Made by a program: the position numbers and the translations under genes | The notes under the pieces: generated by a model | What the model was told of the DNA's origin: nothing | What the model saw: the letters and a program-made list of their open reading frames with translations, nothing else | The model's database searches: none | Shown here: positions 18,759-28,674 of the stretch, piece by piece | Position numbering within the stretch: position 1 is the first letter of the stretch | How the letters are laid out: each line of letters begins with the position of its first letter | From: CAVUXJ01 sp963814975 | GTDB lineage: Bacteria; Acidobacteriota; Vicinamibacteria; Vicinamibacterales; CAVVIG01 | Length of the DNA stretch: 64,000 nucleotides | Reading direction: 5' to 3' | Assembly: GCA_963814975.1 (NCBI GenBank) | Contig: CAWFFB010000035.1 | Span: forward strand, 62,001 to 126,000

Positions 18759-19547
18759 TCAATAGACCGACGGCACGAACTTGCGCCGGGCCAGCGTCGC
18801 CTCGTCGTCGTACGCATGCTTCTTCGATCGGTTGGGCAGCTTCACCTTCGGATGGTCGACCTTCTTGTGCGGAATCAGCTTCAGCAGGTGCGCAATGATG
18901 TTCAGACGCGCACGCTTCTTGTCGTCGGACCTGACGATGTGCCACGGCGACACGCGCGTGTCGGTCGCCTTGAGCATGGCGTCGCGCGCGCGCGAGTACT
19001 CGTACCACTTGGCGCGCGACGGCAGGTCCATGGGGCTCAGCTTCCACTGCCGCAGCGGATCGTCGATACGCGCCCTGAACCGACGCTCCTGCTCCTTGTT
19101 GCCGACCTCGAGCCAGAACTTGATGAGGACCAAGCCCCCCTCGATCATGTGCCGTTCGAACAGCGGCGTCAGCTCCAGGAACCGTTCGTACTGCTCGTCG
19201 GTGCAGAAGCCCATGACGCGCTCGACGCCGGCGCGGTTGTACCAGCTGCGATCGAAGATGACGATCTCTCCGGCGGCGGGGAAGTGCTGCAGGTACCGCT
19301 GCACGTACATCTGGCTCTTCTCGCGGTCCGAAGGCGCGGGCAGCGCGACGACGCGAAAGACTCGCGGACTCACGCGCTCGGTGATCGCCTTGATCGTGCC
19401 GCCCTTGCCGGCGGCGTCCCGCCCTTCGAAGATCACGACCGCGCGCAGTCCCTTGGCCTTCACCCATTCCTGCAGGACGCAGAGCTTGCCTTGCAGCCGG
19501 GTCAGTTCCTTCGCGTACTCCTTGTTCTTGAGCTTCTTCTTCGCCAT
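18759..19547 (-). CDS. ppk2: Polyphosphate kinase 2
   Basis: A 262-residue PPK2 that transfers phosphate between polyphosphate and nucleoside diphosphates. It shows Walker A FEGRDAAGKGGT, the PPK2 motif DRSWYNRAGVERVMGF around Walker B, the lid segment with conserved Arg residues (SQMYVQRYLQHFP), and KFWLEVGNKEQERRF. The length fits the single-domain class. It lies between the RND efflux genes and an MscS gene on the same strand, 14 bp after the outer-membrane-factor stop in genomic order. A joint role in energy or osmotic stress is possible but unproven. Confidence 0.93.
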   Translation of the reverse strand: MAKKKLKNKEYAKELTRLQGKLCVLQEWVKAKGLRAVVIFEGRDAAGKGGTIKAITERVSPRVFRVVALPAPSDREKSQMYVQRYLQHFPAAGEIVIFDRSWYNRAGVERVMGFCTDEQYERFLELTPLFERHMIEGGLVLIKFWLEVGNKEQERRFRARIDDPLRQWKLSPMDLPSRAKWYEYSRARDAMLKATDTRVSPWHIVRSDDKKRARLNIIAHLLKLIPHKKVDHPKVKLPNRSKKHAYDDEATLARRKFVPSVY

Positions 19548-19561
19548 TGATGCTGTCCTTG

Positions 19562-20975
19562 CTAGGGCTGCCAGCCCCCTCCGAGCGTGCGATAGAGCTC
19601 GGCACGCGCCCTGAACTCCGCCCCACGTGCCTGCGCCAGCAGGATCTGCTCTTCGAACAGGTCCTGATCGGCTGTCAGAATCTCGATATAGCTGGCGAGC
19701 CCCGAATCGTAGCGCTCACGGGACAGTTCGGAAGCGTCCTGCAAGGCCGTCACGCCCGTCTGTCGCTGCACGCGGACTTCCGCCAGCTTCTGAATCGTCA
19801 CGAGCGAGTTGGCCACCTCACGGTAGCCGTTGAGCGCGGCCTTCTGGTACTCGGCGAGGGCCGCGTCGAAGCGCGCCTGCATCGCCTCGAGGTTGCTTCG
19901 TATGCGTCCGGCCTGGAAGATGGGTTGAAAGAGCCCGGCGCCAACGGACCACACGCCGCCTTGCCCGCCGAGAAACGTCGACAGATCGCCGCTGACGCCG
20001 CCGAGAAATCCGGTCAGGCTGATGGTGGGAAAGAACAGCGCCTTCGCCACGCCGATGTCGGCATTCGCGGCAACCAGGAACTGCTCGGCCTGCGCGACGT
20101 CAGGGCGCCGCTCGAGCAGCGACGCCGGAAGGCCGGGCGGAATAGGCGGCGGAAAGGCTTCTCCGACGACGAGAGGGGTTCGCGTGATCGGTCCAGGCGG
20201 TCGTCCCAGCAGCAGTGAAAGCGCATTTTCGACGATGGCGATCTGCGGTTTCGATTTCGGGAATGGCGCTGGCAGTCCGCGCGCGGTTGGCCACGATCCG
20301 ATCGAGCTCGAGCCGGTTCGACACGCCGCCGTCCAGACGGTTCCGGAAATAGGTGACGGTCTCGTCGTTGACGCGGAGGGTCTGCCGCGCGATCTCGAGC
20401 TGCAGGTCGAGCTCTCGAAGCAGGAAGTAATTGCTCGCGACATCGCCGACGAGCGTGACGAGCACGCCCCGGCGAGCCTGGTCGCTCGCGAGCACGAACG
20501 CCAGGGCGCCTTCCTTCTCGCGCCGGATGCGACCGAAGAGATCCAGCTCCCAGGACAGCTGAAAGCCGTACGTGCCGCTCTGATGAGTGGTGTCTTCGCC
20601 GTTCGAGGTGCTCTCCTTTTGAGCGTCCGACGCCTGACGCACGCCGTAGTTCGCCGTGCCATCAATCTGCGGGTAGAGAAACGAGCTCGCGATGCCGGCG
20701 CGGGCTCGCAACTCTTCGACGCGGGCGACCGCGACGCGCAGATCGAGGTTCTTCTCGATCGCCTCCCGGACGAGCGTCTGGAGCGTCGGATCGTCGAAAA
20801 CCTGGAACCAGGGGGCGTCGGCCATCGATTCCGCGGCTGCGTTCTCGACGAAACGGAATTGTGCGGGACTCGGCATCTGCGGACGCGCGTAGTTGGGACC
20901 GACCGCGCATCCAGCCAGCAGCGAGAGTGCCGGCATCAACACCAGGGAAACGAGTGCACTCCTGCGTCGCGCCAT
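19562..20975 (-). CDS. RND efflux outer-membrane factor, TolC/NodT lipoprotein (one frameshift)
   Basis: Outer-membrane channel of the tripartite pump. It begins with a lipoprotein signal (LSLLAGC, Cys about residue 23), followed by AVGPNYARP, typical of the NodT class. Two OEP repeats follow, with WELDLFGRIRREKEGA and later LERRPDVAQAEQFLVAANADIG. A frameshift at about 20250, between SAIPEIE and QIAIVENALSLLLGR, splits it into two frames; joined, the protein is about 470 residues, the normal length. ATG 20975 lies 1 bp after the pump stop, so the three genes form one operon transcribed from 25347. Confidence 0.88.
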
Positions 20976-20976
20976 C

Positions 20977-23900
20977 TCAGTGCCCCCCGTGTCCGTGCTC
21001 CGCCGCCAGCGTCCCTGGCGGCGCGGCGGCGGGCGCGGGCACCGGGTGCTTCGAGCCGCCGGTGGCTTTCTCGACAGCCACGAACAACATCGGAATCAGG
21101 CACACGCCCAGGATCGTCGCGACGAGCATGCCGGCGAAGACAGTCATCCCCATCACCTTGCGCCCCTCGGCGCCTGCGCCGGACGCGGTCAGCAGCGGAA
21201 CGACACCCAGGATGAACGCGAAGGCGGTCATCAGGATCGGGCGGAAGCGCAGCTTCGCCGCTGACATCGTGGCCTCCATGAGCGGCTTTCCCGCGTCGAG
21301 CTCCATCTTCGCGAACTCGACGATCAGGATCGCGTTCTTCGCGGCAAGGCCAATGAGCATGATCAGTCCGATCTGCGCGAACACGTTGTTCACGTAGCTC
21401 GGCCCCATATACAGGCGCGCCAGGTAGAGCCCCAGATACGCGCCGAACGCGGCGAACGGCGTGCCGAGGAGGACGCTGAACGGCAGGCCCCAGCTCTCGT
21501 ACTGCGCGGCCAGGATGAGGAACACGAGGAAGATCGCCAGCGCGAACACCGTGGCCACACCAGGGGCCCGCCGTTCCTGGAACGAGAGGTCCGCCCAATC
21601 GAAGGTCACGTCCGGCGGCAGCACCTCGCGCGCGGTCTCCTCGAGGGCATCGAGCGCCTGCGTTGACGAGTAACCCGCGGCAGGCACCCCCGTGAGCTCG
21701 GCGGTCCGAAACAGATTGAAGCGGTTGGTGAACTCAGGCCCACTGCTGGGCCCGGTCGTGACGAGGGTGTCGAGCGGGACCATGCCGCCCTTCTGGTTCT
21801 TCACGAAGAACAGCCCGAGCTGCTTCGGATCCTGGCGGAACTCCGGCTCGGCCTGCACGTACACCTTGTAGACACGGCCGAACCGGTTGAAGTCGTTCAC
21901 GTAGGAGCTGCCGAGCAGCGCCCCCAGGGTCGTGTTGACGTCGTTCAACGGGACGCCCGCTTTCAGGACCTTGCTCCGGTCGATGTCGGCGTAGATCTGC
22001 GGTACCGAGGCCCGATAGAGCGAGTTGATCCGGGCGATCTCGGGCCGCTTCCTGGCAGCCTCCATGAAGCGCGCGGCCTGCTGCGCCAGATAGTCCGGCG
22101 TTCCACCGCTGCGGTCCTGCAGCTCCATCGTGAAGCCGGCACCGGTGCCGAGTCCCGGGATCGCCGGGGGGCCGAAAGCCACCACGCCGGCTTCCGGGAT
22201 GCCCTGCGCGAAAGCGCGGTTCAACGCCGCGAGCACGCCGTTGGCATGCGACTCCTCGGTGGTGCGCTCCTCCCACGGCTTGAGCTGGACGAAGAAGAAG
22301 CCCATGTTCGAGGAGTAGGCGCCGGTGAGCAGCGAGTAGCCGGTAATCGTGTTGAAGCCTTCGATGGCCTCGTTCTTCTCCAGAATCGCTTCGGCCTTCC
22401 GCATGACGGCGTCGGTGCGCTCGAGCGACGCCGCATCCGGCAGCAGCGCATTCACCAGGATGTATCCCTGATCCTCTTCGGGCACGAAGCCGCCCGGGAT
22501 CCGCTGGACCAGCATGACGGTCGCGTAGATCAGGATGCCGATGAAGGCGAGGCTCCGGAACATCTTTCGAGCCAGGATGGCGGCGAAGCTGACATAGCGG
22601 TCCGTCGACCAGCCGAACACGCGGTTGAAGCCGTTGTAGAACGGTGTCAGGAATGATTTCTTACCCGTCGCCGGTTTGAGCAGCAGCGCCGCGAGCGCCG
22701 GGCTCAGCGTGAGCGCGTTGACGACCGACAGCAGCACGGAGATCGCAATCGTGATCGCAAACTGCTGGTAGAGCAGCCCGGTGATGCCACCCATGAAGCC
22801 GACGGGCACGAACACCGCCGACAGGATGAGGCCGATGGCGATCACCGGCCCCGACACTTCCTCCATCGCCTTGATCGTCGCCTCCTTCGGCGCCATCCCG
22901 TGCTCGATGTGGTGCATCACCGCCTCGACCACCACGATGGCATCGTCCACGACGATGCCGATGGCGAGGACCAGGCCGAGGAGCGAGAGCACATTGATCG
23001 AGAAACCGAGCAGCGGGAAGAACATGAACGCGCCGACGAGCGAGACCGGCACGGTCATCAGCGGAATGAGCGTGGCACGCCAGTTCTGCAGGAAGATGAA
23101 GACGACGACGATGACGAGCGCGACCGCCTCGAACAGCGTGTGCTCGATTTCCTTGATGCCCTCGGTGATCGGCAGCGTCGTATCCAGCGAGACCAGGTAG
23201 TCCATGTCCCGCGGGAAGCGCTGCTTCAGCTCCTCCATCGTCGCCTTGATCCGGTTCGCCACGTCGAGCGCGTTGGTGCCGGGAATCTGGAACACGGCAA
23301 TGACCGCCGACGGTGTGCTGTCGTGGCGGCCGATGGAGTTGTAGAGCATCGTCCCCAGCTCGAGGCGGGCGATGTCCTTGAGGCGGACCTCGGAGCCATC
23401 CGGGTTGGTCCGCACGATGATGTTCGAGAACTCCTCCTCGTTGAGCAGGCGCCCCTGTGTACGGACGGTATAGGTGTACTCGGTGCCGGTGGCTGCGGGC
23501 GCCCCGCCAATCTGACCGGCCGGCGTCAACTGGTTCTGCTGGGCGATGGCGTTCGAAATATCGGGGATCGTGATGCCAAGCCGACCGATGACGTCCGGAC
23601 GGAGCCAGACGCGCATCGCGTAATCACTGCCGCCGAACAGGTTGATCTGCCCCACACCCTGGATGCGGGCGATGGCGTCGTTGATGTTGATGGTGGTGTA
23701 GTTCGAGAGAAACGCGCTGTCGTAGGTGCCCTTCGGAGACTTGATCGAGATGACGAGAAGCGGGAACGCCAGGGCCTTCTTCACCGACACGCCGTAGTTC
23801 TTGACCGACTGGGGCATCTGGGGCATGCCCTCTGACACGCGATTCTGCGTCAGCACGTTGTTCATGTCGAGGTTCGACCCGACCTCGAAGGAGACCTTCA

Positions 23901-24168
23901 GCGTCAACGTGCCGTCGTTGGCGTTGGTCGACTTCATGTAGATCATGTTCTCGACGCCGTTGATCTTCTGCTCGAGCGGCGTCGCGACCGACGCCTCGAC
24001 ATCGGTCGCGCTGGCGCCGATGAAGGTCGTGGTAACCTGGATCATCGGCGGCACGACCTCGGGATACTGCGAAATCGGCAGGCCGCTCATGGCGACGACG
24101 CCGAGCAGCACGGTGACGATCGAGATCACGATCGCGACGATGGGACGGTTGACGAAGAATCGAGCCAT
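20977..24168 (-). CDS. RND multidrug efflux transporter, HAE1 (AcrB/MexB) family
   Basis: A 1063-residue inner-membrane proton/drug antiporter. It has the N-terminal RPIVAIVISIVTVLLG helix and GLPISQYPEVVPP. The TM4 segment LSLLGLVLAIGIVVDDAIVV carries the two proton-relay Asp residues. VPVGFMGGITG and EDQGYILVNALLPD follow. The large periplasmic loops and twelve membrane helices match AcrB. The C-terminus ends in a short His-rich tail (EHGHGGH). The frame is intact, unlike many genes here. Substrates are probably drugs, dyes or bile-salt-like amphiphiles. Confidence 0.95.
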   Translation of the reverse strand: MARFFVNRPIVAIVISIVTVLLGVVAMSGLPISQYPEVVPPMIQVTTTFIGASATDVEASVATPLEQKINGVENMIYMKSTNANDGTLTLKVSFEVGSNLDMNNVLTQNRVSEGMPQMPQSVKNYGVSVKKALAFPLLVISIKSPKGTYDSAFLSNYTTININDAIARIQGVGQINLFGGSDYAMRVWLRPDVIGRLGITIPDISNAIAQQNQLTPAGQIGGAPAATGTEYTYTVRTQGRLLNEEEFSNIIVRTNPDGSEVRLKDIARLELGTMLYNSIGRHDSTPSAVIAVFQIPGTNALDVANRIKATMEELKQRFPRDMDYLVSLDTTLPITEGIKEIEHTLFEAVALVIVVVFIFLQNWRATLIPLMTVPVSLVGAFMFFPLLGFSINVLSLLGLVLAIGIVVDDAIVVVEAVMHHIEHGMAPKEATIKAMEEVSGPVIAIGLILSAVFVPVGFMGGITGLLYQQFAITIAISVLLSVVNALTLSPALAALLLKPATGKKSFLTPFYNGFNRVFGWSTDRYVSFAAILARKMFRSLAFIGILIYATVMLVQRIPGGFVPEEDQGYILVNALLPDAASLERTDAVMRKAEAILEKNEAIEGFNTITGYSLLTGAYSSNMGFFFVQLKPWEERTTEESHANGVLAALNRAFAQGIPEAGVVAFGPPAIPGLGTGAGFTMELQDRSGGTPDYLAQQAARFMEAARKRPEIARINSLYRASVPQIYADIDRSKVLKAGVPLNDVNTTLGALLGSSYVNDFNRFGRVYKVYVQAEPEFRQDPKQLGLFFVKNQKGGMVPLDTLVTTGPSSGPEFTNRFNLFRTAELTGVPAAGYSSTQALDALEETAREVLPPDVTFDWADLSFQERRAPGVATVFALAIFLVFLILAAQYESWGLPFSVLLGTPFAAFGAYLGLYLARLYMGPSYVNNVFAQIGLIMLIGLAAKNAILIVEFAKMELDAGKPLMEATMSAAKLRFRPILMTAFAFILGVVPLLTASGAGAEGRKVMGMTVFAGMLVATILGVCLIPMLFVAVEKATGGSKHPVPAPAAAPPGTLAAEHGHGGH

Positions 24169-24171
24169 GAT

Positions 24172-25347
24172 CTACTTGGCCTCGGCGGCTGGTGCGGCCG
24201 CGTTCCCTGCCGGCGCTGCCGGTGCGGGCTTGACGGACACCGTCATGCCGTCCTGAATCCGCTGCAGGCCTTCGACCACGACGTTCTCATTCGGCTTCAG
24301 GCCTTCCTCGATCACCCACCGCGAGTCCACGCGCTGGCCGACCTTGACATTGCGGAACTCCACCTTGCCGCTGTTGTCGACCAGGGCGACGCTGTAGAGA
24401 TTCTGCAGTTCCTGCACGGCGCGCTGCGGAACCAGCAGCGCGCCAGACTTGGTTTCGATCAGGATCCGCACTCGCCCGTACTGGCCGGGGCGGAGGATTT
24501 GCTGGGGGTTGGGAAAGAGCAGTTCGATACCCAGGGTTCCCGTGGTGGGATCGACCGCGCGCTCCACGGTGTTGACGCGGCCTGTCTGCGGATACTTCGT
24601 CCCGTCGGCGAGGGTGAGCTCGATACCCTCCCGGGCGCGCGGGGCCTGCGCGGTGGCCGCGCCCGGTGCGCGTCTGGCGATCCGGAGGTAATCGGCTTCG
24701 GTGACCCCGGCACGGAACAGCATGGGATCGATCTGCGACACTGTCGTCAGCAGCGTGCTTTCGCCTCGTCCGACGAGGTTGCCCGCCTTCACTTGCGTGG
24801 TGCCGATGAGCCCGCCGATGGGCGACACGATCCTGGTGTAGCTGAGGTCGAGCGTCGCCTTTTCCACGGCCGCCTTGTTGGCCTCGACCTGTGAGCGCGC
24901 TGCGTCCTGATCCGCCCGCGCGTCGTCGAGCTCCTGCTGGCTCACGGCCTGTTTCGCCACGAGCGGGGTGTACCGGGCGACGTCGTTCGAAGCCCTTGCG
25001 AGCCGCGCCTCGGCCGTCGCCTGGTCGGCTTTCGCCGCCGCGAGAATCGCCTCGAGCGGCTTTCGGTCGATCTCATACAGAAGATCCCCCGCTCGAACGA
25101 AGGAGCCCTCGCGAAACCTGACCATCTCCAGAAACCCCTCGACGCGCGCCCGGATGTCGACATCCTGGAACCCCTCGGCCTGCCCGACCAGGTCCAGGTA
25201 CACCGGCACGTCCTGCTGGACGACGGCCGCCACGTACACTTCGGGTGGCGGCGGCACGACGGCGACCGGCTTCTCGCACGCCAGAGTCAGCGCGGCCGCC
25301 ATCGCCGCGGCAACGAGCATCGATCGTCGGTTGGCTTGAATGCTCAC
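24172..25347 (-). CDS. RND periplasmic adaptor (membrane fusion protein), lipoprotein
   Basis: A 391-residue AcrA/MexA-type adaptor linking pump and outer-membrane factor. A lipoprotein-like signal (AAALTLACEK, Cys at about residue 24) anchors it to the inner membrane. Barrel-sandwich halves are seen at DVDIRARVEGFLEMVRFREG and LSYTRIVSPIGGLIG, with a helical hairpin between. The start is GTG 25347 with a GGAAGG-type site. It is the first gene of the RND operon and ends 3 bp before the pump ATG. No adjacent TetR-type repressor is seen. Confidence 0.93.
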   Translation of the reverse strand: MSIQANRRSMLVAAAMAAALTLACEKPVAVVPPPPEVYVAAVVQQDVPVYLDLVGQAEGFQDVDIRARVEGFLEMVRFREGSFVRAGDLLYEIDRKPLEAILAAAKADQATAEARLARASNDVARYTPLVAKQAVSQQELDDARADQDAARSQVEANKAAVEKATLDLSYTRIVSPIGGLIGTTQVKAGNLVGRGESTLLTTVSQIDPMLFRAGVTEADYLRIARRAPGAATAQAPRAREGIELTLADGTKYPQTGRVNTVERAVDPTTGTLGIELLFPNPQQILRPGQYGRVRILIETKSGALLVPQRAVQELQNLYSVALVDNSGKVEFRNVKVGQRVDSRWVIEEGLKPNENVVVEGLQRIQDGMTVSVKPAPAAPAGNAAAPAAEAK

Positions 25348-26180
25348 GTCCTTCCTTCCCTTCGCGCGGAGCGCATAGGCTACTCCGGCAGCTGCAGCCT
25401 GCTCCGGTAACAGTAGCGTATCCGATCTCCAGACGCACCAATGCCGTCAGCCCATGATCACCACAGATTCGACGCATTGCGGCGGCAGCTCGGTGGTGGA
25501 CGACGACGGCGGGCATCCAAAATCGCGGATGGCCACGACAGTTCATCGGCCAGCCCGATGGCTGTGGCCACGGCCACGCGAAGTGGCGAAACCGCGGATC
25601 GCGGCAACCACGTCACGATCTCGTCGGGCCTTCGGCGGCCACGGCGCCGACGACGCGCGGCTCAGTGCTCGTGTTGGTGAGCACCCATACCCGCCATGAC
25701 CGTCCGCAGTCGCGCTCGAGAATCTCGAGGTCAAGCTGCCGGAATTGAGGCCGTACCACTCAAGCCTCACCCGTCGCCGGGTCCAGCGTGGGTCCGGCAG
25801 GCACAGGGATGGCGGCACGCAAGACGTGATCCGCTCTTGCCGTCCGACCGATCAGTCTGCCGAGCCGGCCAGAGACGTCTCGCCCGCCTGATGTTACATG
25901 AGGCCAATCAGGCCGGGCCCCTTACCACCGTCATTGGCGCTACGCTCGAACGACGCCTCGTCGAGCGCGAGCACCTCGCCGATCGACCAGCCGCCCATCC
26001 GCCTGAGGCGGAAGACATATCCCGGCGGGTGCTGACGGGTGCTCTATCCAAGCGGAGAGACTCCGAAACTTCGGAGTGTCGGCGGAGTCGCGCCGGCGCC
26101 ACGTCGTCGCGAACGCACCTCTTGGTCCGATGCCAGTCTTGGCGCAGTGGCATGCCGCGTGCTGAGTCGAGTCCCATCAG
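25348..26180 (+). other. Long intergenic region
   Basis: No full gene is recognised in about 830 bases. It must hold the promoter of the minus-strand RND operon and that of the gene at 26181. A minus-strand stretch from about 26050 to 25888 reads as a protein-like tail (PPGYVFRLRRMGGWSIGEV, then ending IGLM) with a TAA stop. It may be a gene remnant of unknown family. The palindrome at 26060-26077 lies here. Confidence 0.5.
26060..26077 (+). promoter_or_regulatory. TCCGAAA-N2-TCGGA palindrome, copy 2 (perfect 8-bp arms)
   Basis: ACTCCGAAACTTCGGAGT is an inverted repeat with 8-bp arms and a 2-bp centre. It lies about 100 bases before the VIT-like gene and the ATP synthase operon. Related sites are at 11603-11620 and 39077-39094. 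Confidence 0.45.
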
Positions 26181-26868
26181 ATGTATGCAGCTGTCGAAGG
26201 TGGTCGGAAAGCAGGTGGACGCGTGTGGGCGTCGGGACGCGTGCTCGATCCGCTCGAGCGCGCGTGCGAAATCCTGTTCGGCGTGATCATGGTCATGACG
26301 TTCACCGGATCCGTCAGCGTCGCCGAGGGCGCCGAGGCCGACACGCGGACCATGCTCGCCGGCGCAATCGGCTGCAATCTGGCGTGGGGGATCGTCGACG
26401 CGGCGATGTATTTGTTGGGGAGCTTCAGCAGACGCGCGCGGGGGCTGGCGACGCTTCGAGCCATTCGCCACGACACCGGGCCAGACGCGGCGCATCGCCT
26501 CCTCGACCCATTGCCGCCGGTCGTCTCGAGCGTGCTGACGCCGGCCGATGTCGAGACCCTGCGCCAGCGGCTGAACCGGCTGCCCGACCAGGAGGCCCTC
26601 GTATCGCTGAACCGCGCCGACTTCATCGGCGCCGCGGGCGTCTTCCTCCTCGTGTTCCTCTCGACGTTCCCGGTGATTGTCCCGTTCTTCGTCGTCGAGC
26701 GAGATCGCCGCCGCCCTCCGGGCGTCGAACGCGGTCGCGCTCGTGATGCTCTTCGCCACCGGGTGGTCGCTCGGCCGGTACACCGGCAGGCCTGGCTGGC
26801 GCACGGGGTTGGGCATGGTGGCCGTGGGGATCGTCCTGGTCGGGATCACCATGGCGCTCGGGGGATGA
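26181..26868 (+). CDS. VIT/CCC1-like membrane protein (one frameshift)
   Basis: An integral membrane protein with about five helices. It shows ILFGVIMVMTFTGSVSVAE and GCNLAWGIVDAAMYLLGS, matching the N-terminal half of VIT/CCC1 iron/manganese-transporter-like proteins (acidic residue in the first helix, Asp in the second). A frameshift near 26697 separates PVIVPFFVVE from EIAAALRASNAVALVMLFATG, which continues to the stop at 26868. The start could be ATG 26181 or GTG 26223. It lies 80 bp before atpB and may be transcribed with it. Metal transport is inferred from the family only. Confidence 0.65.
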
Positions 26869-26947
26869 GGGATGGACCTTGAGCTGATGACCGTGGCCCG
26901 CGCGGGGCCCGTGGGCGCTGCCCGGCTGGCAGGTTCGGTGCAAGACG

Positions 26948-27871
26948 GTGACTGACGTGACTCCCAGATGCACGATCGTGGCGGCGTGCGGCCTGGTGGC
27001 CTGGATCCTCGGAACCGGCGCCACGGTGGCCGCCACCGCAGCCCAGGAAGCGGCCGCCGCGGGCCAGGAACATGGCTTGTCGCAACGGGCCGTGGAGATC
27101 GCGCGTCCGTTCGGCTTTCCGGTGACCAACTCCATGCTCGTCATGTGGATCGTCGCCGCGGGCCTCATCGTCTTCGCGCAGATTGCGACCCGCAACATGA
27201 AAGAGGTTCCGGACGGAGCGCAGAATTTTCTGGAGTGGCTGATCGAGGGCCTCTACGGGTTTCTGGAAGGCATCATCGGTCCGCATCTGGTCCGACGGAC
27301 GTTCTGGTTCTTCGGGAGCGTCTTCATCTTCATCCTCGCCGCGAACTGGGTCGGCCTCGTTCCCGGCGTCGGCTCGATGGGCTGGGGGCATCAGACGGCT
27401 GAAGGATTCCGTCTCGAGGAGCCGTTCTTCCGCGGCGCCAACGCCGACGTGAACCTGACGCTCGCCATGGCGCTGGTGTTCTTCGCGAGCTGGATTCTCT
27501 GGGGCGTTCAGGAAGCCGGCCCACTGGGGTTCGTCAAAGAGCTGTTCGGGCCCAAGGGGGAGAGCACGGGCGCGTTGAAGATTCTCCTGATCGTCGTGTT
27601 CTTCGGGGCGGGCTGCCTGGAGGTCGTCTCCATCCTGTTCCGGCCGGTCTCGTTGAGCTTCCGGCTGTACGGGAACATCTTCGCCGGCGAAACCATGCTG
27701 GAAACCATGGCACGGGTTCCGAGCATCGGTTGGCTGGTGCAGATTCCGTTCTACTTCATGGAATTGCTGGTCGGGCTGGTGCAAGCGCTGGTGTTCACCC
27801 TGTTGACCGCGGTCTTCACGCTGCTGATCTGTCAGCACCACGAGGACGCATCTGTCGTCGCGCACGACTGA
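26948..27871 (+). CDS. atpB: ATP synthase Fo subunit a
   Basis: A 307-residue membrane subunit that forms the proton half-channels next to the c-ring. The essential arginine is in SLSFRLYGNIFAGETML, matching E. coli aArg210. WVGLVPGVG and MELLVGLVQALVFTLLTAVF are standard a-subunit helices. The N-terminus looks like an export segment (VAATAAQEAAA), longer than usual. GTG 26948 is the annotated start. It opens the atpBEFHAGDC operon; atpE follows 17 bp later. Confidence 0.93.
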   Translation: MTDVTPRCTIVAACGLVAWILGTGATVAATAAQEAAAAGQEHGLSQRAVEIARPFGFPVTNSMLVMWIVAAGLIVFAQIATRNMKEVPDGAQNFLEWLIEGLYGFLEGIIGPHLVRRTFWFFGSVFIFILAANWVGLVPGVGSMGWGHQTAEGFRLEEPFFRGANADVNLTLAMALVFFASWILWGVQEAGPLGFVKELFGPKGESTGALKILLIVVFFGAGCLEVVSILFRPVSLSFRLYGNIFAGETMLETMARVPSIGWLVQIPFYFMELLVGLVQALVFTLLTAVFTLLICQHHEDASVVAHD

Positions 27872-27888
27872 AGGACTGAGGAGACATT

Positions 27889-28074
27889 ATGGGCAATCTG
27901 CACATCGGACTCGCGGCGTTCGGCGCCGCCCTCGCCGTCGGCGCCATCGGAATGAAGGCGGCTGAGGCGGTGGGGCGCAATCCCGGCGCCGCGACGCCGG
28001 TGCTGGTCCAGTCGATTCTGGCCATCGCGTTTGCGGAAGCGATCGTGTTCTACACGCTGTTCCTCGTCCAGTGA
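27889..28074 (+). CDS. atpE: ATP synthase Fo subunit c, short form (61 residues)
   Basis: A two-helix c-ring subunit of only 61 residues, against 70-90 in most bacteria. Helix 1 holds the small-residue motif (AFGAALAVGAIG), the polar loop is GRNP, and helix 2 has the ion-binding carboxylate E50 in AFAEAIVFY. Aligned on the loop, the Na+-binding positions known from Ilyobacter (Gln32, Ser66, Thr67) are Val17, Ala51 and Ile52, so proton coupling is inferred. A GAGGAG ribosome site precedes ATG 27889. Confidence 0.92.
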   Translation: MGNLHIGLAAFGAALAVGAIGMKAAEAVGRNPGAATPVLVQSILAIAFAEAIVFYTLFLVQ

Positions 28075-28113
28075 GGCGCGTGTGACGCACCCGCAGGCCG
28101 TGAGGAAAAAACC

Positions 28114-28659
28114 ATGACGGTCTTTGCCTTGATGGCGCAGCAGGGCGGCGGGCAGGTCCAGGAGATCGCCAGGACGTTTGGCGTCGACTGGCCGCACCTG
28201 ACCGCTCAACTCATCAGCTTCGGCATCGTCTGCGCGCTGCTGTATTGGCTCGCCTATCAGCCGGTGCTGAAAATGCTCGACGCGCGGCGGCAGCAGATCG
28301 CCCAGGGCTTGGAAAACACCAACAAGATCAACGCCGCGCTGGCCGGCATCGAAGCGCAGCGGCAAGGCGTGTTGGCCGAAGCCCAGGCTCAGTCGACCAA
28401 GCTGATCGCCGAAGCCCGGGACATCGCCACGCGCCTGCGCGAGCAGGAAACGCACCGCGCCCTCGCCGCCGCCGAACAGATCATGGTTCAGGCGCGGGAG
28501 GCCGCGGCGCGGGAGCACACACGCATGCTCGGCGAGCTTCGTCGCGAAGTCGGCCGTCTGGTGGTGCAGACCACGGCGGCGGTCATCGGGAAGGTGCTGA
28601 CGCCGGATGATCAGCGCCGCCTGGCGGAAGACGCCGCCCGGGAGCTGAGACCCTCGTAG
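28114..28659 (+). CDS. atpF: ATP synthase Fo subunit b
   Basis: The peripheral-stalk subunit, 181 residues. One N-terminal membrane helix (LTAQLISFGIVCALLYWLAYQPV) is followed by a long charged helix rich in Ala, Gln, Glu and Arg that would pair as a right-handed coiled coil. It has KMLDARRQQIAQGLE after the membrane and VVQTTAAVIGKVL near the end where delta binds. Upstream residues 1-25 are extra compared with E. coli AtpF. It lies 39 bp after atpE and 15 bp before the delta subunit. Confidence 0.92.
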   Translation: MTVFALMAQQGGGQVQEIARTFGVDWPHLTAQLISFGIVCALLYWLAYQPVLKMLDARRQQIAQGLENTNKINAALAGIEAQRQGVLAEAQAQSTKLIAEARDIATRLREQETHRALAAAEQIMVQAREAAAREHTRMLGELRREVGRLVVQTTAAVIGKVLTPDDQRRLAEDAARELRPS

Positions 28660-28674
28660 CGCAGGACGTGCAGG

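Noticed and set aside
22900..23835. A 311-codon plus-strand ORF opposite the RND pump gene
   Set aside because: Shadow of the intact minus-strand pump; rich in His/Asp/Arg repeats with no motif.
26872..26955. A 27-codon ORF (MDLELMTVARAGPVGAARL) just before atpB
   Set aside because: No ribosome site or recognisable AtpI/AtpZ features; overlaps the atpB start.
27889..28074. Na+-coupled ATP synthase
   Set aside because: The c-subunit positions that bind Na+ in Ilyobacter are Val, Ala and Ile here.
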